From Desulfovibrio sp. Fe33 (GTDB lineage Bacteria > Desulfobacterota > Desulfovibrionia > Desulfovibrionales > Desulfovibrionaceae): 64,000 bases of DNA. Every line of letters starts with the position of its first letter. Position 1 is the first letter of the stretch. Location: assembly GCF_028532725.1 (NCBI RefSeq), contig NZ_JAQKGU010000007.1, forward strand, positions 62,001 through 126,000, given 5' to 3'. The notes under the pieces were generated by a model, which ran no database searches, was not told the origin of the DNA, and saw nothing but the letters and a program-made list of their open reading frames with translations. The position numbers and the translations under genes are program-made. Positions 33,297 through 41,687 of the stretch are shown here, one piece after another.

Positions 33297-33329
33297 GGCG
33301 GTCCGTGCCTTGGCATGGGCCGCCTTTTT
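33297..33329 (+). terminator. Terminator or attenuator between mop and the accessory genes
   Basis: An 8-bp stem GGCGGTCC / GGGCCGCC with one G-T pair (33297-33304 with 33317-33324), a 12-nt loop and five T residues. Read-through or another promoter must serve the genes beyond, which start 17 nt later. Confidence 0.8.
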
Positions 33330-33345
33330 CCGTAAGTGGTGACCT

Positions 33346-35592
33346 ATGGAACAAGCGGAACTGAGACAATGGGAACATCGGTGCATCCAGGAGGAGTCTC
33401 CGCAGTGCGCGGCGGCCTGTCCCCTGCATGTTGACGCCCGGGAATGCTGCTCTTTGCTGGCCGCGCGCCGCATTGACAAGGCGTGGGCCGTACTGGCCAA
33501 AACCATGCCGCTGCCGGGGGTTCTGGCCCGAATTTGCGACGGGCCGTGCAAGACGGCCTGCCTGCGCAAGGACGTAGGCGGGGCCATTGAGATGGAATCA
33601 CTGGAACGGTTTCTGGCGACCTCGGCCAAACCGTCCAAGCCGCCCAGGCCCCTACCTCGCAACGGCAAGTCCGTGGCCGTTATCGGCGGCGGCATGACCG
33701 GGTTGTGCGCGGCCTGGGAGATCGCCCGCAAGGGATTCGCCGTGACCGTGTATTGCGTTGCGCCGGATGTCGGCGCGGCGTTGCCGGAAGGCGCGCTCGA
33801 AGGGGAGCTTGAAGCCATGGACCGCATGGGCGTCACTTTGGAGCGGGGCGTCGAGTCCTCGCCCGAATTGGTGGAGGCCCAATTGGAAGAGATGGATGCG
33901 GTTTTCGTGGACAGCGATGCCGTGGCCGCTTCGGTCCTCAATTTCGGCGAGCCGGACGAAGTGACCCTCGGCACCAATCGGCTGGGGCTTTTCGCCAGCC
34001 GTTCCGGGGAAAAATCGCCTGTCTTCCAGGCTGCGGCCGGACGCCGCGCCGCCAATTCCATCATGCGTTTCTGCCAGGGCGTGTCCATGGTCAAGAGCCG
34101 CGAGCTGGAAGGGCCTTACGATACGCGTCTGTATACCAACCTGACCGGGGTGGATGCCGTGGCCCCTGTGCCCGTCGGCGGCGGGTATGACGAGTCCCGC
34201 GCCGTGGAGGAGGCGGCCCGCTGCCTGAAGTGCGAATGCATGGAATGCGTCAAGGGGTGCGTCTATCTGAAGCATTACAAGCAGTACCCCAAGGTCTACG
34301 TCAGACAGGTCTACAACAACGAGGCCATTGTCCGGGGAACGCGCCAGGCCAACAGGATGATAAACTCCTGTATGCTCTGCGGGCTGTGCGAAACGGTCTG
34401 TCCCGAGGATTTCGCCATGGGCGAGGTTTGCCTGGAGGCGCGGCGCAACATGATCGGCAAGGGCACCATGCCTCCTTCGGCCCATGAGTTTGCCCTGCGC
34501 GACATGGCCTTCGCCGACGGCGGCAAATGCGCCCTGGCCCGACATGCACCGGGCGCGGATTCGAGCGAATATGTCTTTTTCCCCGGCTGTCAGTTGACCG
34601 CCACCGATCCCGGCGGGGCGGAGCGGGCTTATGCCGATCTCCGCAACCGGCTGGGAAGGGTGGGGCTCATTCTTCGCTGTTGCGGAGCTCCCGCCCGCTG
34701 GTCGGGCCGCGAATCCCTGTTCGGGGAATCTCTTGCCGAGCTCAAGGCGGCTTGGGAGGGGCTCGGTTTCCCACGCATCATTGCGGCCTGTCCCTCCTGT
34801 ATCAAAACGCTGCGCGAGGCCATGCCCGAGGCGGAGATCGTTTCCCATTGGTCCGTTCTGAGCGCTCTCGGCCTGCCGGAGAACGCCCGTCGGGATGGAG
34901 GAACCCTGGCCGTGAACGATCCGTGCGCGGCCCGAGAGGACGGGGCGATGCGCAGTGACGTGCGCGGCCTGCTGGACTCCCTGGGGGTCTCCGTGGTCGA
35001 GCCGTATTACACGGGCGAATTGACCCAGTGCTGCGGCTACGGCGGTTTGCTCAACGCGGTGGACCCCGCCCTTGGCGCGACCGCGGCGAAAGCGCGTGCC
35101 GATGCCGTGAACGAGGATTACGTCACCTATTGCGCCATGTGCCGCGAAATGATCGCCCGGACAGGCAAGCGGGCCATGCATCTTTACGACCTGCTGTATC
35201 CCGGCGGTGCGGAGCCTTGTGCGCGGCCCACGCTGGGGCATTCCGAGCGGCGTGAAAACCGTGTCCGCCTGCGCGAGAAGCTGCTTCGGGAGCTGTGGAG
35301 CGAAGCGGACGGCGTTACGGCCGAGGATTTCGAAAAGGTCCGCGTGTCGTGCACCGAAGAGGGCGCTGCGGCCATGGAGTCGAGGCGCATCCTGAAAAGC
35401 GACGTGCAGAAGGTCCTGCTTCAGGCGGAGCGGTCCGGCAAACATCTGGTTCACGGCGGGACCGGCCGCTTCCTGGCCTCGTTCCGACCGGCCGTGGTGA
35501 CGTATTGGGTTGAATACGAATCCGATGGCGACGGGTATCTGGTGCACAACGCCTGGTGTCACCGAATGCATATCGAGGGAGCGCAGCCATGA
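33346..35592 (+). CDS. Multidomain Fe-S oxidoreductase (GltD-like N-terminus, ferredoxin, HdrD-like CCG domains)
   Basis: A 748-residue electron-transfer protein. Residues 1-95 carry GltD-like N-terminal cysteines (C13, C21, C25, C64, C68, C72). A dinucleotide-binding GGGMTG lies at 114-119, but the flavin domain that follows is short and looks reduced. Two ferredoxin-type sets come next (CLKCECMECVKGC near 287, CMLCGLCETVC near 343). Two HdrD-type cysteine-rich domains follow, with CCG at about 445 and 562. The last 110 residues are an extra small domain. This plan suggests linking a dinucleotide or ferredoxin pool to a thiol or disulfide-like partner, possibly the physiological acceptor chain of the aldehyde oxidoreductase. 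The gene overlaps the next by 4 nt. Confidence 0.8.
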   Translation: MEQAELRQWEHRCIQEESPQCAAACPLHVDARECCSLLAARRIDKAWAVLAKTMPLPGVLARICDGPCKTACLRKDVGGAIEMESLERFLATSAKPSKPPRPLPRNGKSVAVIGGGMTGLCAAWEIARKGFAVTVYCVAPDVGAALPEGALEGELEAMDRMGVTLERGVESSPELVEAQLEEMDAVFVDSDAVAASVLNFGEPDEVTLGTNRLGLFASRSGEKSPVFQAAAGRRAANSIMRFCQGVSMVKSRELEGPYDTRLYTNLTGVDAVAPVPVGGGYDESRAVEEAARCLKCECMECVKGCVYLKHYKQYPKVYVRQVYNNEAIVRGTRQANRMINSCMLCGLCETVCPEDFAMGEVCLEARRNMIGKGTMPPSAHEFALRDMAFADGGKCALARHAPGADSSEYVFFPGCQLTATDPGGAERAYADLRNRLGRVGLILRCCGAPARWSGRESLFGESLAELKAAWEGLGFPRIIAACPSCIKTLREAMPEAEIVSHWSVLSALGLPENARRDGGTLAVNDPCAAREDGAMRSDVRGLLDSLGVSVVEPYYTGELTQCCGYGGLLNAVDPALGATAAKARADAVNEDYVTYCAMCREMIARTGKRAMHLYDLLYPGGAEPCARPTLGHSERRENRVRLREKLLRELWSEADGVTAEDFEKVRVSCTEEGAAAMESRRILKSDVQKVLLQAERSGKHLVHGGTGRFLASFRPAVVTYWVEYESDGDGYLVHNAWCHRMHIEGAQP

Positions 35593-35804
35593 GCGTGATA
35601 AAGGTGCCTGGAGCCGGGGCCGACGGCTGGAAATGCGGCCATTGCGACAGGGAAATGGTCATGAAGCCGGTTGAGCTGACGTACCTTAACTCCTTGTTCA
35701 ACGTGGAGTTGCCCGTATGTCCCGAGTGCGGCTATGTGCTCATACCGGAGGCGCTGGCGCTGGGGAAGATGCATCAGGTGGAGCAATTGCTGGAGGATAA
35801 GTAG
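35589..35804 (+). CDS. Small two-CxxC redox protein (DVU_1557-like)
   Basis: A 71-residue protein with two CxxC motifs, KCGHCDRE near residue 17 and VCPECGYV near residue 45. They could form a rubredoxin-like or zinc-ribbon metal site. The segment between them (VMKPVELTYLNSLFNVELP) is hydrophobic and conserved-looking. I recall NCBI naming this family DVU_1557 redox protein, always beside the aldehyde oxidoreductase accessory genes. Its ATG overlaps the stop of the previous gene (ATGA), and the next gene starts 2 nt after its stop, so it is firmly part of the operon. Its partner is unknown. Confidence 0.82.
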   Translation: MSVIKVPGAGADGWKCGHCDREMVMKPVELTYLNSLFNVELPVCPECGYVLIPEALALGKMHQVEQLLEDK

Positions 35805-35806
35805 CC

Positions 35807-36457
35807 GTGTCCCTTGCGCCGCGCCCGCTTTGGGAACGCGAGGAATTGCGCGCCGTGGCCGGTGAGACCCTTCGGCCCGGCGGCTTTGAACTGACCGATC
35901 GGGCTGTGGAACGCATCGGCGCGGTCCCGGGATGGCGGGTTCTGGACGTCGGGGCGGGGCTCGGGGCCACCGTGTCCCGGCTGCGTTCGCGATACGGCGT
36001 CAAGGCGTGGGGCGTGGAGCCGTCGTCGGCCCAACTGGGCCAGGCCCGCGCCGTGCCGGGGCTTGTCCGGGCGAGTGGCGACCGGCTGCCCTTTGCGCGG
36101 GAGCGGTTCGACGCCCTGTTCTGCGAGTGCGTCTTTTCCCTGTTTGACGACAGGCCTGCCGGTCTGGCTGAGTTCCACAGGGTTCTCAAGCCTGGCGGGT
36201 TCCTGGTTCTGTCCGACCTCTGCTCGTCCCGTCCCGCATCGGAAGGCGGGGCGTCCTGCGCGGACCGTGCCGAGCCTTTGGCGGAAACCGTCCGGCTTGT
36301 TCGCGCCCGCGGTTTCGCCGTGGAGTTGCTTGAGGACCACTCCGACCGGCTGCGGGACCTGGCCGCCCGTCTTGCCTGGATTGACGGAGGCGGCTCCTGC
36401 GGCTGCGGACGGGACTTGGGCTATTATCTTATGATCGCGAAAAAACAAGGAGTGTAA
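35807..36457 (+). CDS. Class I SAM-dependent methyltransferase (DVU_1556/TrsM-like)
   Basis: A 216-residue Rossmann methyltransferase starting at GTG behind TGGAGGA. Motif I is VLDVGAGLGATVSRL (about residues 45-59), the acidic end of strand 2 is VEPSSAQL, motif II-like SGDRLPFARERFDALFCECVF, and post-motif HRVLKPGGFLVLSD. The C-terminus has GGGSCGCGRDLGYYLMIAKK. The fold resembles small-molecule C-methyltransferases. I recall the family name DVU_1556 (TrsM) for proteins in this setting. It lies between the small redox protein and the C-GCAxxG-C-C protein. Its substrate is unknown; a cofactor or an activated acid is possible. Confidence 0.85.
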   Translation: MSLAPRPLWEREELRAVAGETLRPGGFELTDRAVERIGAVPGWRVLDVGAGLGATVSRLRSRYGVKAWGVEPSSAQLGQARAVPGLVRASGDRLPFARERFDALFCECVFSLFDDRPAGLAEFHRVLKPGGFLVLSDLCSSRPASEGGASCADRAEPLAETVRLVRARGFAVELLEDHSDRLRDLAARLAWIDGGGSCGCGRDLGYYLMIAKKQGV

Positions 36458-36459
36458 CG

Positions 36460-36912
36460 ATGCTTGACGACGCAGGACTCCGGGTCATGGAATTGGCGGG
36501 AAAGGGGTATTGTTGCAGCCAGATGCTGGTCGTCATGGCTTTGGACGAGATGGACCGAGAGGACCCGGACCTGGTTCGGGCCGCAGGCGGGCTGTGCAAC
36601 GGGTTGGGGGACTGCTCCGGGCCATGCGGCGTGCTCACCGGCGCGGTTCTCGCGCTCGGCCTGTATGCGGGCAAGGGGACGGACATGGAAGAGCCGGTCG
36701 ACGTGCTGCCGGTGATGCTTGAAACCCTGCGCGACTGGTTTATCGAGCGGACGCGCGAATACGGCGGAATCACCTGCGGGGCGATTCTTGAGGGCGGCTG
36801 CGGCAGCCCTCATCCGACTCGCTGCGGCGGTTTGGTGGCCGAGGCCAACGCAAAAGTGCGCGAGATTCTTGTCGAGAACGGGCTGGACCCGGCCGAGGGG
36901 CGCGAGCTGTAG
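36460..36912 (+). CDS. C-GCAxxG-C-C family protein (DVU_1555-like)
   Basis: A 150-residue protein with the spaced cysteines of the C_GCAxxG_C_C family: C18/C19, C46, C52, C56 (LCNGLGDCSGPCGVLTGA), C106, C114 and C122. The family is thought to bind a metal or Fe-S cluster through these cysteines and often sits near redox enzymes. It starts 2 nt after the methyltransferase stop, and its stop shares a base with the GTG of the radical SAM gene. Within this island it may be a redox or cluster-carrier partner of the radical SAM enzyme; that is inference. Confidence 0.87.
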   Translation: MLDDAGLRVMELAGKGYCCSQMLVVMALDEMDREDPDLVRAAGGLCNGLGDCSGPCGVLTGAVLALGLYAGKGTDMEEPVDVLPVMLETLRDWFIERTREYGGITCGAILEGGCGSPHPTRCGGLVAEANAKVREILVENGLDPAEGREL

Positions 36913-38285
36913 TGAGCCGAAGCCCGAGAAGCGTTTGCCCGGTTTGCCTGCGGCCCATCCCGGCCGTGCATGAGACCGTCGGCGACGAGACGTTCCTGGT
37001 CAAGTCCTGCCCCGAACACGGGGAGTTCCGCGTGGTGGTCTGGCGCGGCGAGCCTTCCTTTTCCGGGTGGGCGCGGCCCAAGGTCCCGTCGAGCCCCCGG
37101 ACGCCCTTTACCTCCGTGGAGCGAGGCTGTCCGTTGGACTGCGGGCTGTGTGACGCTCATCGTCAGCATACCTGCACCGCGCTTTTGGAAGTCACCTGGC
37201 GGTGCGATCTGGGCTGCCCGGTCTGTTTCGCTTCATCCGGCAGGCAGGCCCCGTCCGATCCGTCCCTGGCCGAGCTTGGCCGCCTGTTTGATCGGGTCGA
37301 GTTGGCCTCGGGGCATTGCAATATCCAGCTTTCCGGCGGCGAGCCGACTGTGCGCGAGGACTTGACCGACATTATCCGGTTGGGCAAGGAGAAGGGGTTT
37401 CCGTTCATCCAACTGAATACCAACGGTCTCAGGCTCGCGCACGAACCGGGCTTTGCCGACCGCCTCGCCGAGGCCGGGCTGGATTCGGTTTTTCTGCAAT
37501 TCGACGGCACGCGGGATGACATTTACGAGACCCTGCGGGGCCGCTCCTTGTTCAACACCAAGCTCAAGGCCCTGGACGCGCTGGCCGCTGCGGGGGTGGG
37601 CGTTATCCTGGTGCCCACGTTGGTGCCGGGAGTCAACGATGACGACTTGGGCGACATTTTGCGTCTGGCCGTGGAGCGTTCCCCGGCCGTGCGCGGGGTG
37701 CATTTCCAGCCGGTCAGCTATTTCGGCCGCTACCCCAAGCGGCCGGACGATGCGGAGCGCATCACACTGCCGGAGATCATGCGCGGCCTCGAAATACAGA
37801 CCGGCGGGATGCTCAAGGCGGCTGACTTCAGCCCGCCCGGTTGCGAACATGCCTTCTGTTCCTTCCACGCCAACTATGTGGTCACTGAGGAGGGCGGCCT
37901 GACTCGCCTTTCTTCGGGCGGGTCGTGCGGCTGCACCCCGCGTCCGGCTTCCGAAGGGGCGGATGCGGCCAAGGCGTTCGTCAAGCGGCAGTGGGCCGCG
38001 CCGGACAAGCGGCTCCCCATGGCTTTCGACGGGGCGCAGGCCGGGACAACGTCCGGGGACGGCGAGCCTGCGGACGCCCTGGACGCCTTTATACGGCGGG
38101 CGGCCACCCATACGCTGGCCGTGTCGGCCATGGCTTTCCAGGACTGTTGGACCTTGGACCTCGAACGGCTCAAGGGATGCTGTATTCACGAAGTGTCGCC
38201 GGATGGGCGGCTTATCCCGTTCTGCGCCTACAATCTGACGTCCATGGACGGCGAGACGCTTTACAGGGGGAAGTGCCATGGATAG
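36912..38285 (+). CDS. Radical SAM enzyme of the Tes/MJ0619 type (TrsS-like)
   Basis: A 457-residue radical SAM protein. The cluster motif CDLGCPVC is at C98/C102/C105. An upstream cysteine-rich region is characteristic: C9/C12 with CPEHGEF (C33), then C73/C77/C80/C88 in RGCPLDCGLCDAHRQHTC. This arrangement is that of tetraether synthase and MJ0619-type enzymes, which bind extra clusters and act on unactivated carbons. SAM-binding elements are QLSGGEPTVREDL and FLQFDGTRDDIYETLRG. The C-terminus has more cysteines (CEHAFC, CGC, GCC). I recall NCBI calling this family radical SAM (seleno)protein TrsS; here the relevant positions read Cys. It overlaps the CoA-ligase gene by 8 nt. The reaction is unknown. 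Confidence 0.87.
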   Translation: MSRSPRSVCPVCLRPIPAVHETVGDETFLVKSCPEHGEFRVVVWRGEPSFSGWARPKVPSSPRTPFTSVERGCPLDCGLCDAHRQHTCTALLEVTWRCDLGCPVCFASSGRQAPSDPSLAELGRLFDRVELASGHCNIQLSGGEPTVREDLTDIIRLGKEKGFPFIQLNTNGLRLAHEPGFADRLAEAGLDSVFLQFDGTRDDIYETLRGRSLFNTKLKALDALAAAGVGVILVPTLVPGVNDDDLGDILRLAVERSPAVRGVHFQPVSYFGRYPKRPDDAERITLPEIMRGLEIQTGGMLKAADFSPPGCEHAFCSFHANYVVTEEGGLTRLSSGGSCGCTPRPASEGADAAKAFVKRQWAAPDKRLPMAFDGAQAGTTSGDGEPADALDAFIRRAATHTLAVSAMAFQDCWTLDLERLKGCCIHEVSPDGRLIPFCAYNLTSMDGETLYRGKCHG

Positions 38286-39567
38286 CGCCAATCTTGATCG
38301 CTGGCTGGCTGGCCGCATGGGGCGGGACACGATTCCGTCGGTACGCGAGTTGCGCGATTGGCAGTTGCGGCGGCTTCGGGATTTGGTGGATCACGCCAAA
38401 ATCGGCAGTCCGTTTTACGCCCGTCATCTGAACGGAATTCGCGGCGCGGACCTGGATTCCCTTGAAGCTTTTTCCCGGCTGCCCGAGATAGGCCCGAAGG
38501 AGTTGCGTTCCGATCCCGATGCGTTGTTGAGCGTATCCCGCGACGACATAGAGAGGGTCGTCACTCTGTCCAGTTCCGGCACGACGGGGGAGCCCAAGCG
38601 GATTTTTCATACCGCCGACGATCTTGAGGCCACCACGGATTTCTTCGGTTGGGGCATGTCCAACATGGTCGGGCCTGGAGAAGCCGCGCTTATCCTTTTG
38701 CCCGGCGCGCGGCCCGGCGGAGTCGGGCGGTTGCTCGACGAGGCGTTGTCCCGCCACGGTTCGCGGGCCGTATCCCATGGCGAAATGACGGACGCTGATG
38801 CGGCCGTGAGCCAGTGCCTTGCCGAGAAGGCCTCTTGTATTGTCGGATCTCCGGCCCATGTGAACCTGTTCGCCCACGCCTGGACGGCGCGCGGTCTTCC
38901 GCGCGGGGTGATCCGGTCCGCACTGCTCTGTTGGGATGTGATTCCCGAGGCGGTTTGCTTGAACGTGGCCGAGCGGTTGGGTTGCGGAGTCTTTCGCCAT
39001 TGGGGCATGATCGAGACCGGTCTGGGGGGCGCCGTGGAGTGCTCGCCCGGCTCGGGAATGCATCTGCGCGAAACCGACGTCTTCCTCGAGATTGTGGACC
39101 CGTATACGGGGCGGCTGCTTCCGGACGGCGAATTCGGCGATATGGTCGTGACCACGCCTCTGAAAATGGGGATGCCGCTCATTCGTTACCGCACCGGCGA
39201 CGTGGGGCGCATTCTGCCCGGAGACTGCGGCTGCGGCAGTCCGCTGCGCAGATTGGACCCTCTGGTCCGGCGCAGGCGCGGGGGCGTGGTGTCCGCGTCC
39301 GGTATTTTGTCCCTTTGGGAACTGAATGAGGTTGTGTACGGCACACCGGGCGTGGCGGATTTTGCGGCCTGGTTGGATGGCGGCACCTTGCGGCTCGTGG
39401 TGTGCGGCAACGCCTCCTGCGAGGCCGTATCGCAGGCGCTCGGAACCCTGCCTGCCGTGGCCAATGGACTTGCGGCCGGGACGCTTCGGGTGGATATTGA
39501 AAACAAAAATGGCGTCGCGCCCGCCGTTCCAGGGCTAGACAAGCGGCGCATAGCGATAGGGAGCTGA
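38278..39567 (+). CDS. AMP-forming CoA-ligase-like enzyme (PaaK/DVU_1553-like)
   Basis: A 429-residue adenylate-forming enzyme of the size of phenylacetate-CoA ligase. The phosphate-binding loop is LSSSGTTGEPKRI (about residues 98-110). Downstream come FRHWGMIETGLGG (adenine region) and the RYRTGDVGRI motif, followed by CGCGSPLRRLD. The N-terminal stretch VRELRDWQLRRLRDLVDHAKIGSPFYARHL is PaaK-like. It should activate a carboxylic acid as an acyl-AMP and perhaps a CoA thioester. In this island the acid could be the product of the aldehyde oxidoreductase or a precursor of a cofactor. It starts 4 nt ahead of the last codons of the radical SAM gene. Confidence 0.87.
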   Translation: MDSANLDRWLAGRMGRDTIPSVRELRDWQLRRLRDLVDHAKIGSPFYARHLNGIRGADLDSLEAFSRLPEIGPKELRSDPDALLSVSRDDIERVVTLSSSGTTGEPKRIFHTADDLEATTDFFGWGMSNMVGPGEAALILLPGARPGGVGRLLDEALSRHGSRAVSHGEMTDADAAVSQCLAEKASCIVGSPAHVNLFAHAWTARGLPRGVIRSALLCWDVIPEAVCLNVAERLGCGVFRHWGMIETGLGGAVECSPGSGMHLRETDVFLEIVDPYTGRLLPDGEFGDMVVTTPLKMGMPLIRYRTGDVGRILPGDCGCGSPLRRLDPLVRRRRGGVVSASGILSLWELNEVVYGTPGVADFAAWLDGGTLRLVVCGNASCEAVSQALGTLPAVANGLAAGTLRVDIENKNGVAPAVPGLDKRRIAIGS

Positions 39568-39570
39568 GCA

Positions 39571-40563
39571 ATGAAAGCGTTTGTGCGAGAAGTGGCCGGA
39601 TTGGCGCGGGCCGGAGAGCCCTTTGTCCTGGCCACGGTGGTCGAGAGTTCCGGGTCCACGCCGAGGTCTTCCGGAGCGAAGATGGCCGTGCGCCGTGACG
39701 GGTCCATCATAGGCACCGTGGGCGGCGGCCTGGCCGAGGCCCGCGCTTGCCGGTCGGCCAGGGAGATGCTGGCCGGAAGGGTTTTAGACGGCCGGGCGCG
39801 GCTGATGTTCGTGGACATGACCCAGGAGCTGGCCGCCGACTCGGATATGATCTGCGGCGGCGGTCTGTCAATGTTTCTCGAAATGGCGTCGCCTGGCGGG
39901 GAGTGCGCCCGCGTGTATGCCGAGTTGGACGATATGTTGCGCAAGGGCGATGCCGCGACGCTCGAGACCCGTTTCCAGGGCGGCGAAACACCGCTCGTCA
40001 TCGGGCATGACATCGTTTCCGGCAGGCCGGAAGGCGAGACGCCTGTCTTCAACCGGGACGGCGATCCCATGGTCCTGGCCGAGCCGTTCATTCCGCCCGC
40101 GCCGCTCTATATCTTCGGGGCGGGGCATGTTTCCCGATTCACCGCACGCGTGGCGGCCATGGTGGGCTTTCGCACCGTTGTGCTGGACGATCGTGAGGAT
40201 TTCGCCAACCGGGAACGATTCCCCGAGGCCGACGAGGTGGTTGTATTGCGGTCCTTTGCCGGATGTTGCGACGTGTTCAGGGAAGACCCCGAGGCGTTCG
40301 TGGTCATAGTCACCCGGGGACACCTGCATGACCGCAATGTCCTGGCCGAGGCCCTGCGGACCCAGGCTCGCTATGTGGGGATGATCGGCAGCTCCACCAA
40401 GCGTAACAAGATTTACGCGTCCCTGTTGTCGGACGGTTTCGACCAGGCGGATATCGATCGTTGCCACAGTCCCATCGGGCTTCCCATCGGCGGGCAGACG
40501 CCGGAGGAAATCGCGGTCAGCATCGTGGGCGAGCTCATCAAGGTCCGGGCGGGAAAGGCATGA
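39571..40563 (+). CDS. XdhC-family molybdoenzyme maturation factor
   Basis: A 330-residue XdhC-like protein, a chaperone that binds sulfurated molybdenum cofactor and delivers it to xanthine-oxidase-family enzymes. The N-terminal domain has VVESSGSTPRSSGAKMAVRRDG and GTVGGGLAEA. The C-terminal Rossmann domain has PLYIFGAGHVSRFTARVAAMVGF and the signature ARYVGMIGSSTKRNKI, with CHSPIGLPIGGQTPEEIAVSIVGEL near the end. Its natural client is the aldehyde oxidoreductase upstream. The start follows GGGAGC; its stop overlaps the next gene's ATG. Confidence 0.93.
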   Translation: MKAFVREVAGLARAGEPFVLATVVESSGSTPRSSGAKMAVRRDGSIIGTVGGGLAEARACRSAREMLAGRVLDGRARLMFVDMTQELAADSDMICGGGLSMFLEMASPGGECARVYAELDDMLRKGDAATLETRFQGGETPLVIGHDIVSGRPEGETPVFNRDGDPMVLAEPFIPPAPLYIFGAGHVSRFTARVAAMVGFRTVVLDDREDFANRERFPEADEVVVLRSFAGCCDVFREDPEAFVVIVTRGHLHDRNVLAEALRTQARYVGMIGSSTKRNKIYASLLSDGFDQADIDRCHSPIGLPIGGQTPEEIAVSIVGELIKVRAGKA

Positions 40564-41687
40564 TGGGCGGTCTCGCTGCAATCATTCCCGCTGCGGGGCT
40601 GTCCTCTCGCATGGGCCGTTTCAAGCCGCTCCTTCCCCTTGCCAACGGGACCGTTCTTTCGCGCTGCGTGACGCTTTTCAGGAAATGTGGCGTGGAACGA
40701 ATCGTGACGGTCACGGGCAAGCGGGCCGACGAGGTGGCGGCCTGCGCCGCGGAAGCCGGGGCCGAGGCGGTTTTCAATCCGTCTTATGAACGGGGCATGT
40801 ATTCCTCTGTTCTGACCGGCGTGCGTGCTCTGGGAACTGACGTGAGCGCCTTTTTCATGCTCCCGGCGGATATCCCCCTGGTCAGGCCCGAGACCGTGAA
40901 ACGGCTCATCGACGACTTCGAGCGGTTGCGGCCGTCGGTGTTGTATCCCCGGTTTGCCGGGGAGCGGGGGCATCCTCCTCTCATTTCCGCTGATATCATT
41001 CCGGCCATTCTGGCTCATGACGGTTCCGGCGGACTCCGGGCGGTTCTCGACGGCGTCGAAGCGGACGCCCGTCATGTTGATGTGCCGGATTTCGGCGTGG
41101 TTCATGATCTGGACCGTCCCGAGGATTACGCGTTGGCCTTGGGCGTGGCGGGAATCGGATATCCCCTTGAGGACGAATGCCGCGAGTTGTTTCGGCTCCA
41201 TGGGGTCTCCGATCATATCGCCGGGCACTGCCGGGCCGTGTCCAAGGTGGCCGTGGCTCTGTGCTGTCGGCTGAACGATCGGCAGGGGACTCCCCGGCTA
41301 GATCCGGGCCTTGTCCTGGGAGCGGCTCTGACTCATGATATCGGCAAGGGGACCAAGCGGCATGAGGCCGCCGGCGCGGAATTGCTGCGCGCCCATGGGT
41401 TTCCGGACGCCGCCGAGATCGTGGCCGCTCATTTCGACCTGACCCTCGCCTGGGACGCGCCTGTTAGCGAGAAGGAAGTCGTTTTCCTGGCCGACAAGCT
41501 GGTCCGGTGTCACGGACCGGTCCCTCTAGATCAGCGGTACCTGGAGAAGGTGGAAATGTACCGTCACGAAGCGGGCGCGGAAGAGGCCATATTGGGGCGT
41601 CTTGAACGCGCCCGGGCGGTCATGGCCCGTCTCGACAGGGAGTTGAATGACTCCTCTGAGCGCATAGCCCTGGAGGCCCTGTCGTGA
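40560..41687 (+). CDS. MobA-like nucleotidyltransferase fused to an HD domain (DVU_1551-like)
   Basis: A 375-residue fusion. Residues 1-195 are a MobA/MocA-like NTP transferase: IIPAAGLSSRMGRFKPLLPL at the start, PSYERGMYSSVLTGVRAL and MLPADIPLVRPETVK. This is the type that makes molybdopterin cytosine dinucleotide, the cofactor form in Mop enzymes. Residues from about 215 form an HD phosphohydrolase-like domain: SDHIAGHCRAVSKVAV, LTHDIGKGTKRHEAAGAELL and AAHFDLTL. HD domains hydrolyse phosphoesters. A transferase and hydrolase in one chain suggests proofreading or recycling of the nucleotide cofactor. It overlaps XdhC by ATGA and the phosphatase gene by 4 nt. Confidence 0.87.
   Translation: MMGGLAAIIPAAGLSSRMGRFKPLLPLANGTVLSRCVTLFRKCGVERIVTVTGKRADEVAACAAEAGAEAVFNPSYERGMYSSVLTGVRALGTDVSAFFMLPADIPLVRPETVKRLIDDFERLRPSVLYPRFAGERGHPPLISADIIPAILAHDGSGGLRAVLDGVEADARHVDVPDFGVVHDLDRPEDYALALGVAGIGYPLEDECRELFRLHGVSDHIAGHCRAVSKVAVALCCRLNDRQGTPRLDPGLVLGAALTHDIGKGTKRHEAAGAELLRAHGFPDAAEIVAAHFDLTLAWDAPVSEKEVVFLADKLVRCHGPVPLDQRYLEKVEMYRHEAGAEEAILGRLERARAVMARLDRELNDSSERIALEALS

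Noticed and set aside
30493-33429. A 978-codon open frame opposite the aldehyde oxidoreductase gene
   Set aside because: It is the antisense shadow of a GC-rich gene with strong codon bias. The plus strand encodes a near-complete match to a known enzyme, and the shadow has no ribosome site or recognisable domain.
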